Of a stretch of 64,000 bases of DNA, positions 27,181 through 36,758 are shown piece by piece. Position 1 is the stretch's first letter. Every line of letters begins with the position of its first letter. Location of the stretch: positions 191,325 through 255,324 of the forward strand of contig NZ_JNYD01000015.1 of NCBI RefSeq assembly GCF_000717175.1, written 5' to 3'. This stretch comes from Pseudonocardia autotrophica (lineage in GTDB: Bacteria > Actinomycetota > Actinomycetes > Mycobacteriales > Pseudonocardiaceae). Under the pieces are notes generated by a model that was given only the letters and a program-made list of their open reading frames with translations, searched no databases and had not been told where the DNA came from. The translations under genes and the position numbers were made by a program.

Positions 27181-28284
27181 TCACCCGAGCGTTGCGCCGA
27201 ACAGCACTCCCAGGCCGTAGGTGACCAGGGCGGCGCCCCCGCCGATCGCCAGCTGGCGCAGCGCGCGGCGCAACGGGGGACCGCCGGAGAGCACGCCGAC
27301 GACGGCCCCGGTGAGCATCAGCGCGATCCCGACGAGCACTCCCGAGACCGCGACGGCGAGACCGCCCGCGAGGCCGACGAGGAACGGCAGGATCGGGATG
27401 GCGGCGCCGGAGGCGAAGAACAGGAAGCTCGACAGGGCGGCGCCGAAGCTGCTGCCCACCACGTCGTGCCCCTCCGGGGCGGGGTTCGTCGCGGCCACCG
27501 CGAGGGCGGGGTCGTTGCTGCGCAACACCTGCTCGGCCCGCCGCCGGGCCTCGTCGGCGCTCAGCCCGCGCGCCCGGTAGACGAGGGCGAGCTCGTTGGC
27601 GTCGACGTCGAGCTGCGGCAGGACCCGGGAGGCGTCGCTGATGTCCGGGGCCGAGGCCGCCAGCAGCTCGCGCTGCGAGCGCACCGACACGTACTCCCCC
27701 GCCCCCATCGACAGCGCCCCGGCGAGCAGCCCGGCCAGACCGGTGAGCAGGACCGCCGTGCGGCTCGCCCCGCCGCCGATCACGCCGAGGACGAGCGAGA
27801 GGTTGCTGACCAGGCCGTCGTTCGCGCCGAAGACGGCGGCGCGGAAGGTGCCGGACACCCGCGCCCGGCCGCGGACCGCGAGGCCCCGGACGACCTCCTC
27901 GTGGATGCGCTCGTCGGCCGCCATCGCCGGCGTGGCGTCGACGTCCCAGCGGTAGGTCGAGCGGGTCTCCGCCCGCTGCGCCAGCGCCAGCACGAACACC
28001 GAGCCGAACCGCCGCCCGAGCAGCGCCAGCAGCCGCATCCGCAGCGAGCCGCGCCCGGCCGAGGTCGCGTCGTCGCCGAGCAGGTTCGCCCAGTGGGCGA
28101 TGTGCCGCTCCTCCGCCTCGGCGAGCCCGAGCAGGATCTCCCGCTCGTCGCCGCTGCGCCGGGCGGCCAGGTCGCGGTAGACCTTGGCCTCCTCGCGCTC
28201 GTCGGCCAGCATGCGGCGCCACCGGCGGCGGCTGGCGCGGGACGTCCGTGCCGGAGGCTCGCTCCCCGTCGGGCTGTCGGGCAT
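27181..28284 (-). CDS. VIT1/CCC1-family Fe/Mn transporter with N-terminal ferritin-like domain
   Basis: A 367-residue protein. The N-terminal 130 residues form a rubrerythrin/ferritin-like helical domain with REEAKVYRDLAARRSGDE and LAEAEERHIAHW, giving ExxH-type di-metal ligands. The C-terminal part is the five-helix CCC1/VIT transporter: AAVFGANDGLVSNLSLVLGV, then LSMGAGEYVSVRSQREL. These transporters export or sequester Fe(II)/Mn(II). The fusion of a ferritin-like domain to VIT1 is known in bacteria. ATG 28284 (MPDSPTG) was chosen; no good ribosome site is seen and an in-frame GTG 45 bases upstream is possible. It is divergent from the APC permease. Confidence 0.9.
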   Translation of the reverse strand: MPDSPTGSEPPARTSRASRRRWRRMLADEREEAKVYRDLAARRSGDEREILLGLAEAEERHIAHWANLLGDDATSAGRGSLRMRLLALLGRRFGSVFVLALAQRAETRSTYRWDVDATPAMAADERIHEEVVRGLAVRGRARVSGTFRAAVFGANDGLVSNLSLVLGVIGGGASRTAVLLTGLAGLLAGALSMGAGEYVSVRSQRELLAASAPDISDASRVLPQLDVDANELALVYRARGLSADEARRRAEQVLRSNDPALAVAATNPAPEGHDVVGSSFGAALSSFLFFASGAAIPILPFLVGLAGGLAVAVSGVLVGIALMLTGAVVGVLSGGPPLRRALRQLAIGGGAALVTYGLGVLFGATLG

Positions 28285-28371
28285 GGGCGACAGTCTGCGC
28301 CCGGCCGGTGGTCCGCGCGTAACCCTCACCCCCGCCCGGGCGACCTCCCCGGGTCGGAAGAGGTGAGCGCG

Positions 28372-29841
28372 ATGGTGCAGAGCTCGACCCCCCGTTCCCG
28401 GCTCCGCCGCGGCCTCGGCGTGTGGGAGGCGATCGGGCTCTCCCTGGCGCTGATGGCGCCCTCGATGGCCGCGAACATCAACCCGCAGGGCACGGCGAGC
28501 TCGGTCGGCCGCGCGGTCCCGCTGGCCTTCGCGCTGGCGACGGTCGGCGTGCTGCTCGTCGCCTACACGTTCGTGCGACTGTGCCAGCGGTTCCACCACG
28601 CGGGCAGCGTCTACGGCTTCGTCGGCGCCACCCTCGGCCCGCGCGCCGGTGTGGTCGCCGGGTGGTCGCTGCTGGGCACGTACGTGTTCTACGGGGTCGT
28701 CACGTCGACGGCGGCGGGCATCTTCGGCGCCGACGCCCTGCGGGTGCTGGGGATCTGGCCCGACCAGCCCCGCTGGGCGGGGTTCGCCCTGGCGGCGATC
28801 GCCCTGCTCGGTGTGCTGGCCCTCGCCGTCGTCCGGGTGCGCGGCGGGACGCGGGTGCTGCTGACGATCGAGGGCGTGACCGTCGGGTTGATCCTCGCGG
28901 TGTGCGTGGTGGTCCTCGTCCGGCTGGCCGACGGTACGGCGCCGGGAGGGCACACCCTGGACGGGTCGGTGTTCAGCGTCGCGCCCGGCACCGGCGTGTC
29001 CGCGCTGTTCCTCGGCGTGGTGTTCGGGTTCCTCTCCTTCGCGGGGTTCGAGGCCGCGGCCACGCTCGGCGAGGAGGCCCGCGACCCGCGCCGCAGCATC
29101 CCGCGGGCGATCCTGGGCACGGCCGTCTTCGGCGGCGTCTACTTCGTGTTCGTGACCACCGTCGAGGTGATGGGCTTCGGCACCGACCCGGCAGGGATCG
29201 CGGCGTTCACGGCCTCGTCGTCGCTGCTCGGCGACCTCGGGGCGGAGTACGTCGCCGGCTGGGTCGGCCACCTGATCACGGTGGGCGCGGCGGTCAGTGC
29301 GTTCGGCTGCGCGCTCGCCTGCGCTGTCGGTGCCTCCCGGCTCCTGTTCGCCCTGACCCGCGACGGCGTCGGGCCGGCCGCGCTCGCGGAGGTCTCCCCG
29401 CAGCGCGGGACCCCGGTACGGGCGACGTGCGTGGTGGTGGGGGCGATGTACCTCGAGGTCGCGCTCGCGTGGTTCGTGCTGGACTCGGCGCCGTTCACAC
29501 TGTTCCAGGCCTCGGCGACGATCGGCACGCTGATCCTGCTGGTGGTCTACGCGCTCGCCACGATCGGCGCCGCCCGGCTGCTGTTCTTCTCGGGGCACCG
29601 GGAGGTGGCGGCGTGGGAGGTGGTGGTCCCGGCGCTCGCACTGGTCCTGCTCGGGTACACGCTGTTCCGCAACATCGTCCCGTACCCGGAGGGCGGCGCG
29701 GGGACCTATCCCGCGATCTCCGCGGCCTGGATCCTGCTCGGTGTCTTCTGGGTGCTCACCCGGCCCGGCACGGCCCGCGCGGCCGGCGCCCGGCTCACCG
29801 CGAACGAGGGGCTCGGTCCCGCGGTCACCCCGCCGGGATGA
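28372..29841 (+). CDS. APC-family amino acid permease
   Basis: A 489-residue membrane protein with twelve hydrophobic helices. The first helix block GVWEAIGLSLALMAPSMAAN and the third GSVYGFVGATLGPRAGVVAG match the APC signature. FLSFAGFEAAATLGEEARDP, the substrate-gate region between helices 6 and 7, is well kept. The closest families are general amino acid/putrescine permeases; the substrate is not assignable. It starts at ATG 28372 with GAAGAGGTGAG upstream. Confidence 0.9.
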   Translation: MVQSSTPRSRLRRGLGVWEAIGLSLALMAPSMAANINPQGTASSVGRAVPLAFALATVGVLLVAYTFVRLCQRFHHAGSVYGFVGATLGPRAGVVAGWSLLGTYVFYGVVTSTAAGIFGADALRVLGIWPDQPRWAGFALAAIALLGVLALAVVRVRGGTRVLLTIEGVTVGLILAVCVVVLVRLADGTAPGGHTLDGSVFSVAPGTGVSALFLGVVFGFLSFAGFEAAATLGEEARDPRRSIPRAILGTAVFGGVYFVFVTTVEVMGFGTDPAGIAAFTASSSLLGDLGAEYVAGWVGHLITVGAAVSAFGCALACAVGASRLLFALTRDGVGPAALAEVSPQRGTPVRATCVVVGAMYLEVALAWFVLDSAPFTLFQASATIGTLILLVVYALATIGAARLLFFSGHREVAAWEVVVPALALVLLGYTLFRNIVPYPEGGAGTYPAISAAWILLGVFWVLTRPGTARAAGARLTANEGLGPAVTPPG

Positions 29842-29905
29842 GGTCGACGCGATCTTCCGCGCGGCACGCTCCGCTCGGCGGCCGGTCGGAGGGGGTGGCA
29901 CCGCG

Positions 29906-31042
29906 GTGCGACGACGGCGGTTCACGACGCTGCTCGGCCTGCTCGTCGTGCTCGGCCTCGCTCTGGCACCCGGTTCCGCGGCCGGGTTCGGCACGATCGA
30001 CAGCGGCGGGCAGAGCCGCGAGCACGAGCGGATCACCCGGGCCGCCCTGAGCTGCGCCGGGACGGCCGGTTCCGACCCGGACTGCTTCCAGCCGTTGACC
30101 ATGGACTACCTGGCCGGGCACGACCGCGAGTTCGGGGCCGTCGGCGCGCCGGACAGCGACGAGCTGTCCGACCCGGCCGCGCACTGCGACGACGCGGACT
30201 ACGTGGCGGGCACCTACCCCCGCACCCGCGACCAGGCCACGGCCTCGCTCGTCGACTGCCTGAACCACATGCGCATGCGGTTCGCCGAGGGGCTGGACGA
30301 CGCCCGGGGCCTGCTCGGTCCCGACGGCGAGGTGCTCCCGGCCGAGGTCGAGTCGCACCCGGAGTGCCGGTCCCGCGAGCAACGGGAGGAACGGGCCAAG
30401 TGCGCGACCCTGGAGGCGTTCGGCCGGGCCCTGCACGGCGCGCAGGACTTCTACGCCCACAGCAACTGGGCCGACCAGCCCGACCCGGCCCGCCCGATCG
30501 GGGACGAGAACCCGCCCGGGCTCGCCCTCCCCGCGCCCAGTCCCCTGCTCGACCTGCGCGGCAGCGCGGCGCCCGACCCGCCCGACGCGCTCAGCACCGG
30601 GTGCTTCGTGGCCCGGGACGAGGTCCCCGGCGTCGGGGCCTGCCAGCTGCGCGTCACCCATGCCGGCCTCAATAAGGACCGCGGGCAGATCGACCCCGTC
30701 ACCGGCGCGGCCGCCGACCCGACGACGCCGCGCGGGATGGTCGGCACCAACTTCGCCAGGGCCGTGACCGGCGCCGTCACCGAGACCCACCGCCAGTGGC
30801 AGGACTTCCGCTCCGAGCTGGTCGCGCGGTACGGGACCGAGCGCGGCGAACGCATGGCGTGCGCACTCAGCCACGACGACCCCGTCAACGACTGCGCGGG
30901 CACGAACCTGACGGTGGCCGTCGCCGTCGCCGTCGGGCTCGTCGTCGTGGCGGTCGCGGCGATCCTCTGGCTCCGGCGCTCGATCAGGCGATCGGGACGC
31001 GGTCCGGACGGATCGGCCGGGGCAGCAGGTCCCGCCCGGTGA
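29906..31042 (+). CDS. CinY-like secreted, membrane-anchored protein (zinc-dependent phospholipase-C-like motif)
   Basis: A 378-residue protein starting at GTG 29906 after GGAGGGGGTGG. A signal peptide (RRRRFTTLLGLLVVLGLALA, ending AAG-F) is followed by an extracytoplasmic domain with HERITRAAL and GRALHGAQDFYAHSNW. The latter is the HxxxDxxxH-type metal block of zinc-dependent phospholipase C-like proteins, as in CinY-annotated actinobacterial proteins. Several cysteines could form disulfides. A C-terminal membrane helix (AVAVGLVVVAVAAILWL) and a basic tail anchor it. Enzymatic activity is not proved. Its last 59 bases overlap gltD on the other strand. Confidence 0.8.
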   Translation: MRRRRFTTLLGLLVVLGLALAPGSAAGFGTIDSGGQSREHERITRAALSCAGTAGSDPDCFQPLTMDYLAGHDREFGAVGAPDSDELSDPAAHCDDADYVAGTYPRTRDQATASLVDCLNHMRMRFAEGLDDARGLLGPDGEVLPAEVESHPECRSREQREERAKCATLEAFGRALHGAQDFYAHSNWADQPDPARPIGDENPPGLALPAPSPLLDLRGSAAPDPPDALSTGCFVARDEVPGVGACQLRVTHAGLNKDRGQIDPVTGAAADPTTPRGMVGTNFARAVTGAVTETHRQWQDFRSELVARYGTERGERMACALSHDDPVNDCAGTNLTVAVAVAVGLVVVAVAAILWLRRSIRRSGRGPDGSAGAAGPAR

Positions 31043-32435
31043 GGTAGGCGTCGACCGCGGCGGCCGCGGCGCGGCCCTCGGCGATCGCCCACACGATCAG
31101 CGACTGCCCGCGGCCCATGTCCCCGGCGACGAAGACGCCCTCCTCGGTGGACATGAAGTCCTCGTCCCGCAGGACGTTGCCGCGCCCGTCGAGCCGGACG
31201 TCCAGCTGCGCGAGGAGGTCACCCTGCTCGGGGCCGGTGAAGCCGAGGGCGATCAGCGCGAGCTGGGCCGGCACGTCGGTCGTCGCCCCGGCGGGGTGGA
31301 ACCGCTTGGTCTCGTCGCGGAAACCCTCCACGAGCGTGACCGCCCGCAGTCCGCCGTCGGCGTCCCCGTGGAACTCGACGGTGTCGACCGAGAACAGGCG
31401 CGCCCCGCCCTCCTCGTGCGCCGGCGACGTGCGCAGCACCGCCGGATAGGTCGGCCACGGCATCTCGGGGGTGCGCCGCTCCGGCGGGCGGGGCCGGATG
31501 TCGACGTGCGCCACCGACCGGGCGGCCTGGCGGTGCACGGTGCCCAGGCAGTCCGTGCCGGTGTCGCCCCCGCCGATGATGACGACGTCCTTGCCCTCGG
31601 CGCTGATCGGCGACTCGGCGAGGTCGCCCTCCTGCACCCGGTCCGCCCAGGTCAGGTAGTCCATCGCGAGGTGCACCCCGGCCAGGTCACGGCCCGGCAC
31701 CGGCAGCTCGCGGGCGGCGGTCGCGCCACAGGCCAGGACGACGGCGTCGGACTCGTCCCGCAGCCGCTCGACGCTGACGTCGACGCCGACCTCCACCCCG
31801 GCGCGGAAGGCCGTGCCCTCGGCGAGCATCTGCGCCAGCCGCCGGTCCAGCCGGCGCTTCTCCATCTTGAACGCGGGGATGCCGTAGCGGAGCAGGCCGC
31901 CGATCCGGTCGGCCCGTTCGCAGACCACCACGTCGTGGCCCGCGCGGGTGAGCTGCTGGGCGGCCGCCAGCCCGGCCGGGCCCGACCCGATCACCGCGAC
32001 CGACCGGCCCGTCCGACGCGGCGGCGGGAGCGGCCGCACCCACCCCTGGTCCCAGGCGTGGTCGACGATCTGCAGCTCCACCTGCTTGATCGACACCGCG
32101 TCGGCGTTGATGGCCAGCACGCACGACTCCTCGCACGGGGCCGGGCACAGCACGCCGGTGAACTCGGGGAAGTTGTTCGTGGCGTGCAGCCGCTCGCTCG
32201 CCTGCCGCCAGCGGCCGCGGCGGACGAGGTCGTTCCACTCGGGGATGAGGTTGCCCAGCGGGCACTCCGCGTGGCAGAACGGGACGCCGCAGTCCATGCA
32301 GCGCCCGGCCTGCGCGCGCAGCGCCGGCTCCGGCAGCGGCTCGTACACCTCGCGCCAGTCGCGCAGCCGCAGGTCCACCGGCCGCCTCGGCGTGGGCCGG
32401 CGTTCGGTGCGCAGAAAACCCCAGGGGTCAGCCAC
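30984..32435 (-). CDS. gltD: Glutamate synthase small subunit (GltD)
   Basis: A 483-residue flavo-iron-sulfur subunit that passes electrons from NADPH via FAD and Fe4S4 clusters to the large subunit, which makes glutamate from glutamine and 2-oxoglutarate. The cysteine blocks CMDCGVPFCHAECPLGN and CPAPCEESC are intact. VAVIGSGPAGLAAAQQL binds FAD and VVIIGGGDTGTDCLGT binds NADPH. GEGRAAAAAV-like end block (AIAEGRAAAAAVDAYL) is present. I prefer GTG 32435 (VADPWGFL, matching usual GltD starts, with GGGAGG six bases upstream) to GTG 32462. No gltB is in the window, so the partner is elsewhere or this is an orphan GltD-like oxidoreductase. Confidence 0.93.
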   Translation of the reverse strand: MADPWGFLRTERRPTPRRPVDLRLRDWREVYEPLPEPALRAQAGRCMDCGVPFCHAECPLGNLIPEWNDLVRRGRWRQASERLHATNNFPEFTGVLCPAPCEESCVLAINADAVSIKQVELQIVDHAWDQGWVRPLPPPRRTGRSVAVIGSGPAGLAAAQQLTRAGHDVVVCERADRIGGLLRYGIPAFKMEKRRLDRRLAQMLAEGTAFRAGVEVGVDVSVERLRDESDAVVLACGATAARELPVPGRDLAGVHLAMDYLTWADRVQEGDLAESPISAEGKDVVIIGGGDTGTDCLGTVHRQAARSVAHVDIRPRPPERRTPEMPWPTYPAVLRTSPAHEEGGARLFSVDTVEFHGDADGGLRAVTLVEGFRDETKRFHPAGATTDVPAQLALIALGFTGPEQGDLLAQLDVRLDGRGNVLRDEDFMSTEEGVFVAGDMGRGQSLIVWAIAEGRAAAAAVDAYLTGRDLLPRPIRPDRVPIA

Positions 32436-32590
32436 GGCGGGCCTCCCGTCGGTGTGGTCCACGTACGGTGCACCCCCGGGCGGGCGCCTGACAACGCCCT
32501 ACTTCGCGCGGACCCGCTCGGCCGACGTTGCGCGCCGAAATCCGGACTAACATGAGCTGAGTCACATCGTGCGCACCGGAGGTCGAGCCG

Positions 32591-34096
32591 ATGACGTCTG
32601 CACCCGCGAGCGCTCCCCAGGACACCGCCGTCGAGGAGGCCGGACACGTCGACGTCCTCATCGTCGGCGCCGGCGTCTCCGGCATCGGCGCCGCCCACCA
32701 CCTGCAGGAGAGCTTCCCCGACCGGACCTTCCTCCTCCTCGACGCCCAGCCGGACCGCGGCGGGACCTGGTGGACCCACCGGTACCCGGGTGTGCGCTCC
32801 GACAGCGACCTGTTTACCTACGGCTACCGGTTCAAGCCGTGGCGCGGCCCGTCGATCGCCGCCGGGGAGGAGATCCTCGCGTACCTCGACGAGGTCCTCG
32901 ACGAGGACGACCTGCGCCGCCACATCCGCTACCGGCACCGGGTCGTCGCGGCCGCCTGGTCGTCCGACGAGCGCCGGTGGGCCGTCGAGGTCGACCAGGA
33001 GGAGACGGGTCGACGGCTGCGCTTCACCACGGACTTCCTGTGGATGTGCCAGGGCTACTACAACCACGCCGAGCCGTACCGGCCGGAGTGGGAGGGCGTG
33101 GACCGCTTCGGCGGCACGATCGTGCACCCCCAGGACTGGCCCGCGGACCTCGATCTCACGGGAAGACGCGTGATCGTGATCGGCTCGGGCTCGACCGCCT
33201 CGACGCTGATCCCGGCGATCGCCGAGACGGCCGACCACGTGACGATGCTGCAGCGCTCGCCGTCCTACTACTACGCCCCGCCCGTCACGCACGAGCTCGC
33301 CGTCCAGCTGCGGGCACTGGACATCCCGGAGGAGTGGACCCACGAGATCCTGCGCCGCCAGTACATGTCGCAGTACCACTGGCTGGCCCGGACGTCGCTG
33401 GACGCGCCCGACGAGGTCCACACGTATCTCATGGAGTCGATGCGCCCGCTGCTGCCGGAGGGCTTCGACATCGAGAAGCACCTCACCCCGCGCTACCGCC
33501 CGTGGCAGCAGCGCATCGCCATCGTGCCGGACGGCGACTTCTTCGCGGCCCTGCGCGCGGGGAAGGCGTCGATCGTCACCGACGACATCGCGGAGTTCAC
33601 CGAGACCGGGATCCGGACGGCCTCGGGCCAGGAGCTCGAGGCGGACGTCGTGGTCACCGCCACCGGCTTCAACCTCTCGGCCTTCGGCGACGTGGCGTTC
33701 ACCGTCGACGGCGAGCCGGTCGACTTCACGCGGAAGGTCACCTGGCGCGGGGTCATGATCAGCGACGTGCCGAACATGGCCTACGTGTTCGGCTACTTCC
33801 GGCACAGCTGGACGCTGCGCCTCGACCTCGTCGCCGACCTGGTGTGCCGACTCTGGGAGCACATGCAGGACAAGGGCGCCACGATGGTCGTCCCGATGCT
33901 GCGGCCGGGCGACGCCGACATGCCGCTGCTCCCGTGGTCGGACCCGGAGAACTTCAACTCCGGCTACGTCATGCGCTCCCAGCACGTGCTGTTCAAGCAG
34001 GGTGACCGCGAGCCCTGGACGCACATGCTCGAGCACGAGGAGGAACAGGAGATCCTGCCGAAGGCCGACCTCGACGACGGCCTCGTCTACCGCTGA
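32591..34096 (+). CDS. Flavin-containing (Baeyer-Villiger-type) monooxygenase
   Basis: A 501-residue enzyme. The FAD Rossmann motif is VLIVGAGVSGIGAAHHLQES (near residues 16-36). The family fingerprint FxGxxxHxxxW is FGGTIVHPQDWP (about 173-184) and the NADPH motif VIGSGSTASTLIP follows. This order is that of BVMOs and N-hydroxylating monooxygenases, which insert oxygen next to ketones or on N/S atoms. The substrate is unknown. The start ATG has CGGAGG upstream. A Rieske protein gene follows after eight bases and is likely translated from the same mRNA. Confidence 0.92.
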   Translation: MTSAPASAPQDTAVEEAGHVDVLIVGAGVSGIGAAHHLQESFPDRTFLLLDAQPDRGGTWWTHRYPGVRSDSDLFTYGYRFKPWRGPSIAAGEEILAYLDEVLDEDDLRRHIRYRHRVVAAAWSSDERRWAVEVDQEETGRRLRFTTDFLWMCQGYYNHAEPYRPEWEGVDRFGGTIVHPQDWPADLDLTGRRVIVIGSGSTASTLIPAIAETADHVTMLQRSPSYYYAPPVTHELAVQLRALDIPEEWTHEILRRQYMSQYHWLARTSLDAPDEVHTYLMESMRPLLPEGFDIEKHLTPRYRPWQQRIAIVPDGDFFAALRAGKASIVTDDIAEFTETGIRTASGQELEADVVVTATGFNLSAFGDVAFTVDGEPVDFTRKVTWRGVMISDVPNMAYVFGYFRHSWTLRLDLVADLVCRLWEHMQDKGATMVVPMLRPGDADMPLLPWSDPENFNSGYVMRSQHVLFKQGDREPWTHMLEHEEEQEILPKADLDDGLVYR

Positions 34097-34104
34097 GTCC
34101 GCCG

Positions 34105-34416
34105 GTGTCCGCCACGCTGACGACCACGGACCGGGTTCCCGTCGGTGGCGGGGTGATCGTGGCGGAGCGCGGGGTGGTGGTGACGCAGCCGGTGGAGGGC
34201 ACGTTCGTCGCCTTCTCCACGACCTGCCCCCACCGCGGCTGCGCGGTCCGGGCCGTGGCCGCCGGGACGATCAACTGCTTCTGCCACGGCAGCCGGTTCC
34301 GCATCGCCGACGGCGTCGTCGTCGGCGGGCCGGCGGAGGAGCCGCTGCGGCGGCTCCCGGTCACGGTGGTCGGTACGGAGATCAGGGTGGGCGACGAGGC
34401 GGACGACCCGGGCTGA
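34105..34416 (+). CDS. Small Rieske [2Fe-2S] protein
   Basis: A 103-residue protein with the two Rieske boxes CPHRGCAVR and CFCHGSRFRIADG, which bind a 2Fe-2S cluster through two Cys and two His. Length and form fit a Rieske ferredoxin-like or QcrA-like soluble domain. It starts with GTG 34105, eight bases after the FMO stop and without its own good ribosome site, so translation is likely coupled. It might supply electrons to a redox partner; the flavin monooxygenase normally needs none. Confidence 0.88.
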   Translation: MSATLTTTDRVPVGGGVIVAERGVVVTQPVEGTFVAFSTTCPHRGCAVRAVAAGTINCFCHGSRFRIADGVVVGGPAEEPLRRLPVTVVGTEIRVGDEADDPG

Positions 34417-34422
34417 GCGACG

Positions 34423-35175
34423 TCAGCCGGTCGGCGCGGGCGGGGCCGGCCGGCCGCCGTGGGCGACGGTGCTGGCCTGGTCGACGACGGCGGCCCGCCA
34501 CTCCGGCGGGACCACGGCGAACACGCCGTCGTCGACTGCACTCAGGGCCTCGCGGGCGGCGTCGGCGGGGTCGGCGCCCACCGGGGACATCCCCGTCGCC
34601 ACCAGGGCCGGACAGATCATGCTGATCCCGACCGGCGTGCCCTCGAGCGCCATCGCCGTGTGCGCGACGACCGCCGCCACCGCGTGCTTGGACGGGCCGT
34701 ACGCGCCGCCTCCGGGGAACACCGTCATCCCGGCGAGGGACGCGGTGACCAGCACGTGCGCGGGCTCCGCTGCCGCGAGGAGCCTCGGCACGAAGGCCCG
34801 CAGGCCGTTGACCACGCCCGCGACGTTCACCCCGAAGACGCGGTCCCACTCCGCGGCCGGCACCTCCCAGGGCGCGCCGACCGACGAGCCGACGATCCCG
34901 GCGTTGAGGCAGACGAAGCGGGCGGCGGCCGCCTGCTCGGCGAGCCGCTCCATCGCCTCCGGGTCGGCGACGTCCACGACCACACCGGCCCCCCCGAGCC
35001 GCTCGGCCGCCGTGTGCACGCCCGCCTCGTCGACGTCCGCGAGGACCAGCTCGGCGCCCCGCCCGCGCAACTGCTCGGCCAGCGCGAGACCGATTCCGCC
35101 GGCCGCACCGGTGACCACCGCGGTGAACGGCCGGTCCCCGCCCCACGGGCTGGTCAACGGTCCGCCGGTCGTCAT
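34423..35175 (-). CDS. Short-chain dehydrogenase/reductase (SDR)
   Basis: A 250-residue SDR. The cofactor motif is VTGAAGGIGLALAEQLRGRG (TGxxxGxG), with the acidic DVDEAG favouring NAD(H). LNAGI is the NAG motif and the catalytic pair is YGPSKHA (YxxxK), with the serine before it in TASLAG. The substrate is unknown. The start ATG 35175 has TGGGG upstream. Its reading direction and closeness (11 bases) to the amidase gene suggest co-transcription with it. Confidence 0.9.
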   Translation of the reverse strand: MTTGGPLTSPWGGDRPFTAVVTGAAGGIGLALAEQLRGRGAELVLADVDEAGVHTAAERLGGAGVVVDVADPEAMERLAEQAAAARFVCLNAGIVGSSVGAPWEVPAAEWDRVFGVNVAGVVNGLRAFVPRLLAAAEPAHVLVTASLAGMTVFPGGGAYGPSKHAVAAVVAHTAMALEGTPVGISMICPALVATGMSPVGADPADAAREALSAVDDGVFAVVPPEWRAAVVDQASTVAHGGRPAPPAPTG

Positions 35176-35185
35176 GCGCCCCAGG

Positions 35186-36628
35186 CTAGAGGGCTCGGCC
35201 GACCACGGTCGCCGGCCGATGGCCGTCCCACGGCAGGGCCTTCTCGAGGTCGGCCGCCACGGCGAGGAGCATGCCCTCGCCGGCGTAGGGACCGGTCAGC
35301 TGCACACCGATCGGCCAGCCCTCGTCGGTGCGGCCGAGCGGGAGGGAGATCGCCGGGTTCCCGGTGACGTTGGACAGCGCGGTGAAGCCGGCGGTCGCGA
35401 AGATGCGGTCGTACCAGCCGCGCGCGTCGAGGGAGTCGTCGTCGGCGTCGAGGTGGCCGAGGGGCGTGTTGGGGACGTTCATCGTCGGCGTGAGGATCAG
35501 GTCGAACCGCTGGTGGAAGGCGGCGACGGCGCGGGTGGTCGCGTTGAAGACGCGGTCGGCGGCGAACAGGTCCGAGGCCCGGAGGGTGCGCCCGTGGTCG
35601 GCGCAGGCACGGGTGGTGGCCTCGAGGTGCTCGGGTCCGGGGTCGACGCCGAGCGCCGCGGCCAGCGAGTCCACCCCGTCGGCGAGGAAGCTCGTCCAGG
35701 CGATCAGGTTGGCGTCGTCGAACGCGGCGGCGTCCACCGCGGGGGCCGCCGGCTCCACGGTGTGCCCCAGCTCCTCGAGCGTGCGCCCGACCGCCTCAGT
35801 GGCCGCCACGCAGCGCGGGTCGACGGAGCCGTGCCCGGAGAACGCGGCGGTGTGCAGGGCGATCCGCAGCGGCCGGCTCCCGGCGCGGACCTCCTCGGCG
35901 AAGGGCCGGACGGGCTCCGGCAGCAGGTACCGGTCGCCCGGCTCGTGCCCGTGCACGGCGTCGAGCAAGCCCGCGCAGTCCCGCACGGTGCGCGTCACGG
36001 CGAACTCGATGCCGAGGCCCAGCAGCGGGTCGGCGTAGTCCGGGCCGGGCGACGTCCGTCCGCGGCTGGGCTTGAGCCCGACCAGCCCGCACGCCGCCGC
36101 CGGGATGCGGATCGACCCGCCGCCGTCGTTGGCGTGGGCGACGGGCAGCGCGCGGGCCGCGACCAGGGCGGCCGAGCCGCCGCTCGACCCGCCCGGGCTG
36201 CGCGTGAGGTCCCACGGGTTGTGGACCGGACCGGTCGCGACGGGCTCCGTGCTGGCGTTGAAGCCCAGCTCCGGGGTGGCGGTGACGCCGAGGGTGGCCA
36301 GCCCGGCACGCCGGAAGCGGGCCATGAGGTGGGTGTCCGCGGGCATCGGCACCCCGTCGCCGAGCAGCCGGCTGCCGGCCCGCTGCGGGACTCCCGCGGC
36401 GTGCACGATGAGGTCCTTGATCGCGAACGGCACGCCGGCGAACGGCCCGTCCTCCGCGTGGTCGAGCGGCGCGGCGAACCGCTTGCCGACCAGTGCGTTC
36501 AGCGCGGGCTGCACGGCGTCGAGGGCCTCGGTCGCGGCGGCCTGCACCTCGCCGGCCGTGACCTCGCCGGAGCGGATCAGGGCGGCGAGCGCGGTGGCGT
36601 CGAGGTCGGCGTACTCGTCGGGCTTCAT
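35186..36628 (-). CDS. Amidase-signature family hydrolase
   Basis: A 480-residue enzyme of the Ser-cisSer-Lys amidase family. The lysine is in [12 protein letters not shown] (about residue 71). The glycine/serine-rich signature [14 protein letters not shown] (about 143-156) and [12 protein letters not shown] supply the cis-serine and nucleophilic serine. Members hydrolyse aliphatic or aryl amides; substrate is not assignable. ATG 36628 follows GGAGG. It is divergent from the LuxR-type regulator at 36759, which is a plausible controller. Confidence 0.92.
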   Translation of the reverse strand: MKPDEYADLDATALAALIRSGEVTAGEVQAAATEALDAVQPALNALVGKRFAAPLDHAEDGPFAGVPFAIKDLIVHAAGVPQRAGSRLLGDGVPMPADTHLMARFRRAGLATLGVTATPELGFNASTEPVATGPVHNPWDLTRSPGGSSGGSAALVAARALPVAHANDGGGSIRIPAAACGLVGLKPSRGRTSPGPDYADPLLGLGIEFAVTRTVRDCAGLLDAVHGHEPGDRYLLPEPVRPFAEEVRAGSRPLRIALHTAAFSGHGSVDPRCVAATEAVGRTLEELGHTVEPAAPAVDAAAFDDANLIAWTSFLADGVDSLAAALGVDPGPEHLEATTRACADHGRTLRASDLFAADRVFNATTRAVAAFHQRFDLILTPTMNVPNTPLGHLDADDDSLDARGWYDRIFATAGFTALSNVTGNPAISLPLGRTDEGWPIGVQLTGPYAGEGMLLAVAADLEKALPWDGHRPATVVGRAL

Positions 36629-36745
36629 GGCGTCCTCCGTGGTCGGGAGGCGCGACGGTACGGACGCCCGCGCCAGTGCACATCGGTCGGTTGACGGATG
36701 CCCGGGCACCCGCCGTCGTCCCTGGTCAGGAGGCTGCGGGCCCGG

Positions 36746-36751
36746 TAGCGT
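36746..36751 (+). promoter_or_regulatory. Putative -10 box (TAGCGT), leaderless
   Basis: TAGCGT ends seven bases before GTG 36759, the same spacing as at the CBS and menB genes. The nearest purine-rich sequence (AGGAGG) is 26 bases upstream, too far for a ribosome site. Confidence 0.4.
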
Positions 36752-36758
36752 GCGCCGC

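Noticed and set aside
28285..30102. Long reverse frame extending VIT1 upstream over the APC permease
   Set aside because: The extension is antisense to a conserved permease and low-complexity; ATG 28284 fits the ferritin-like/VIT1 protein.
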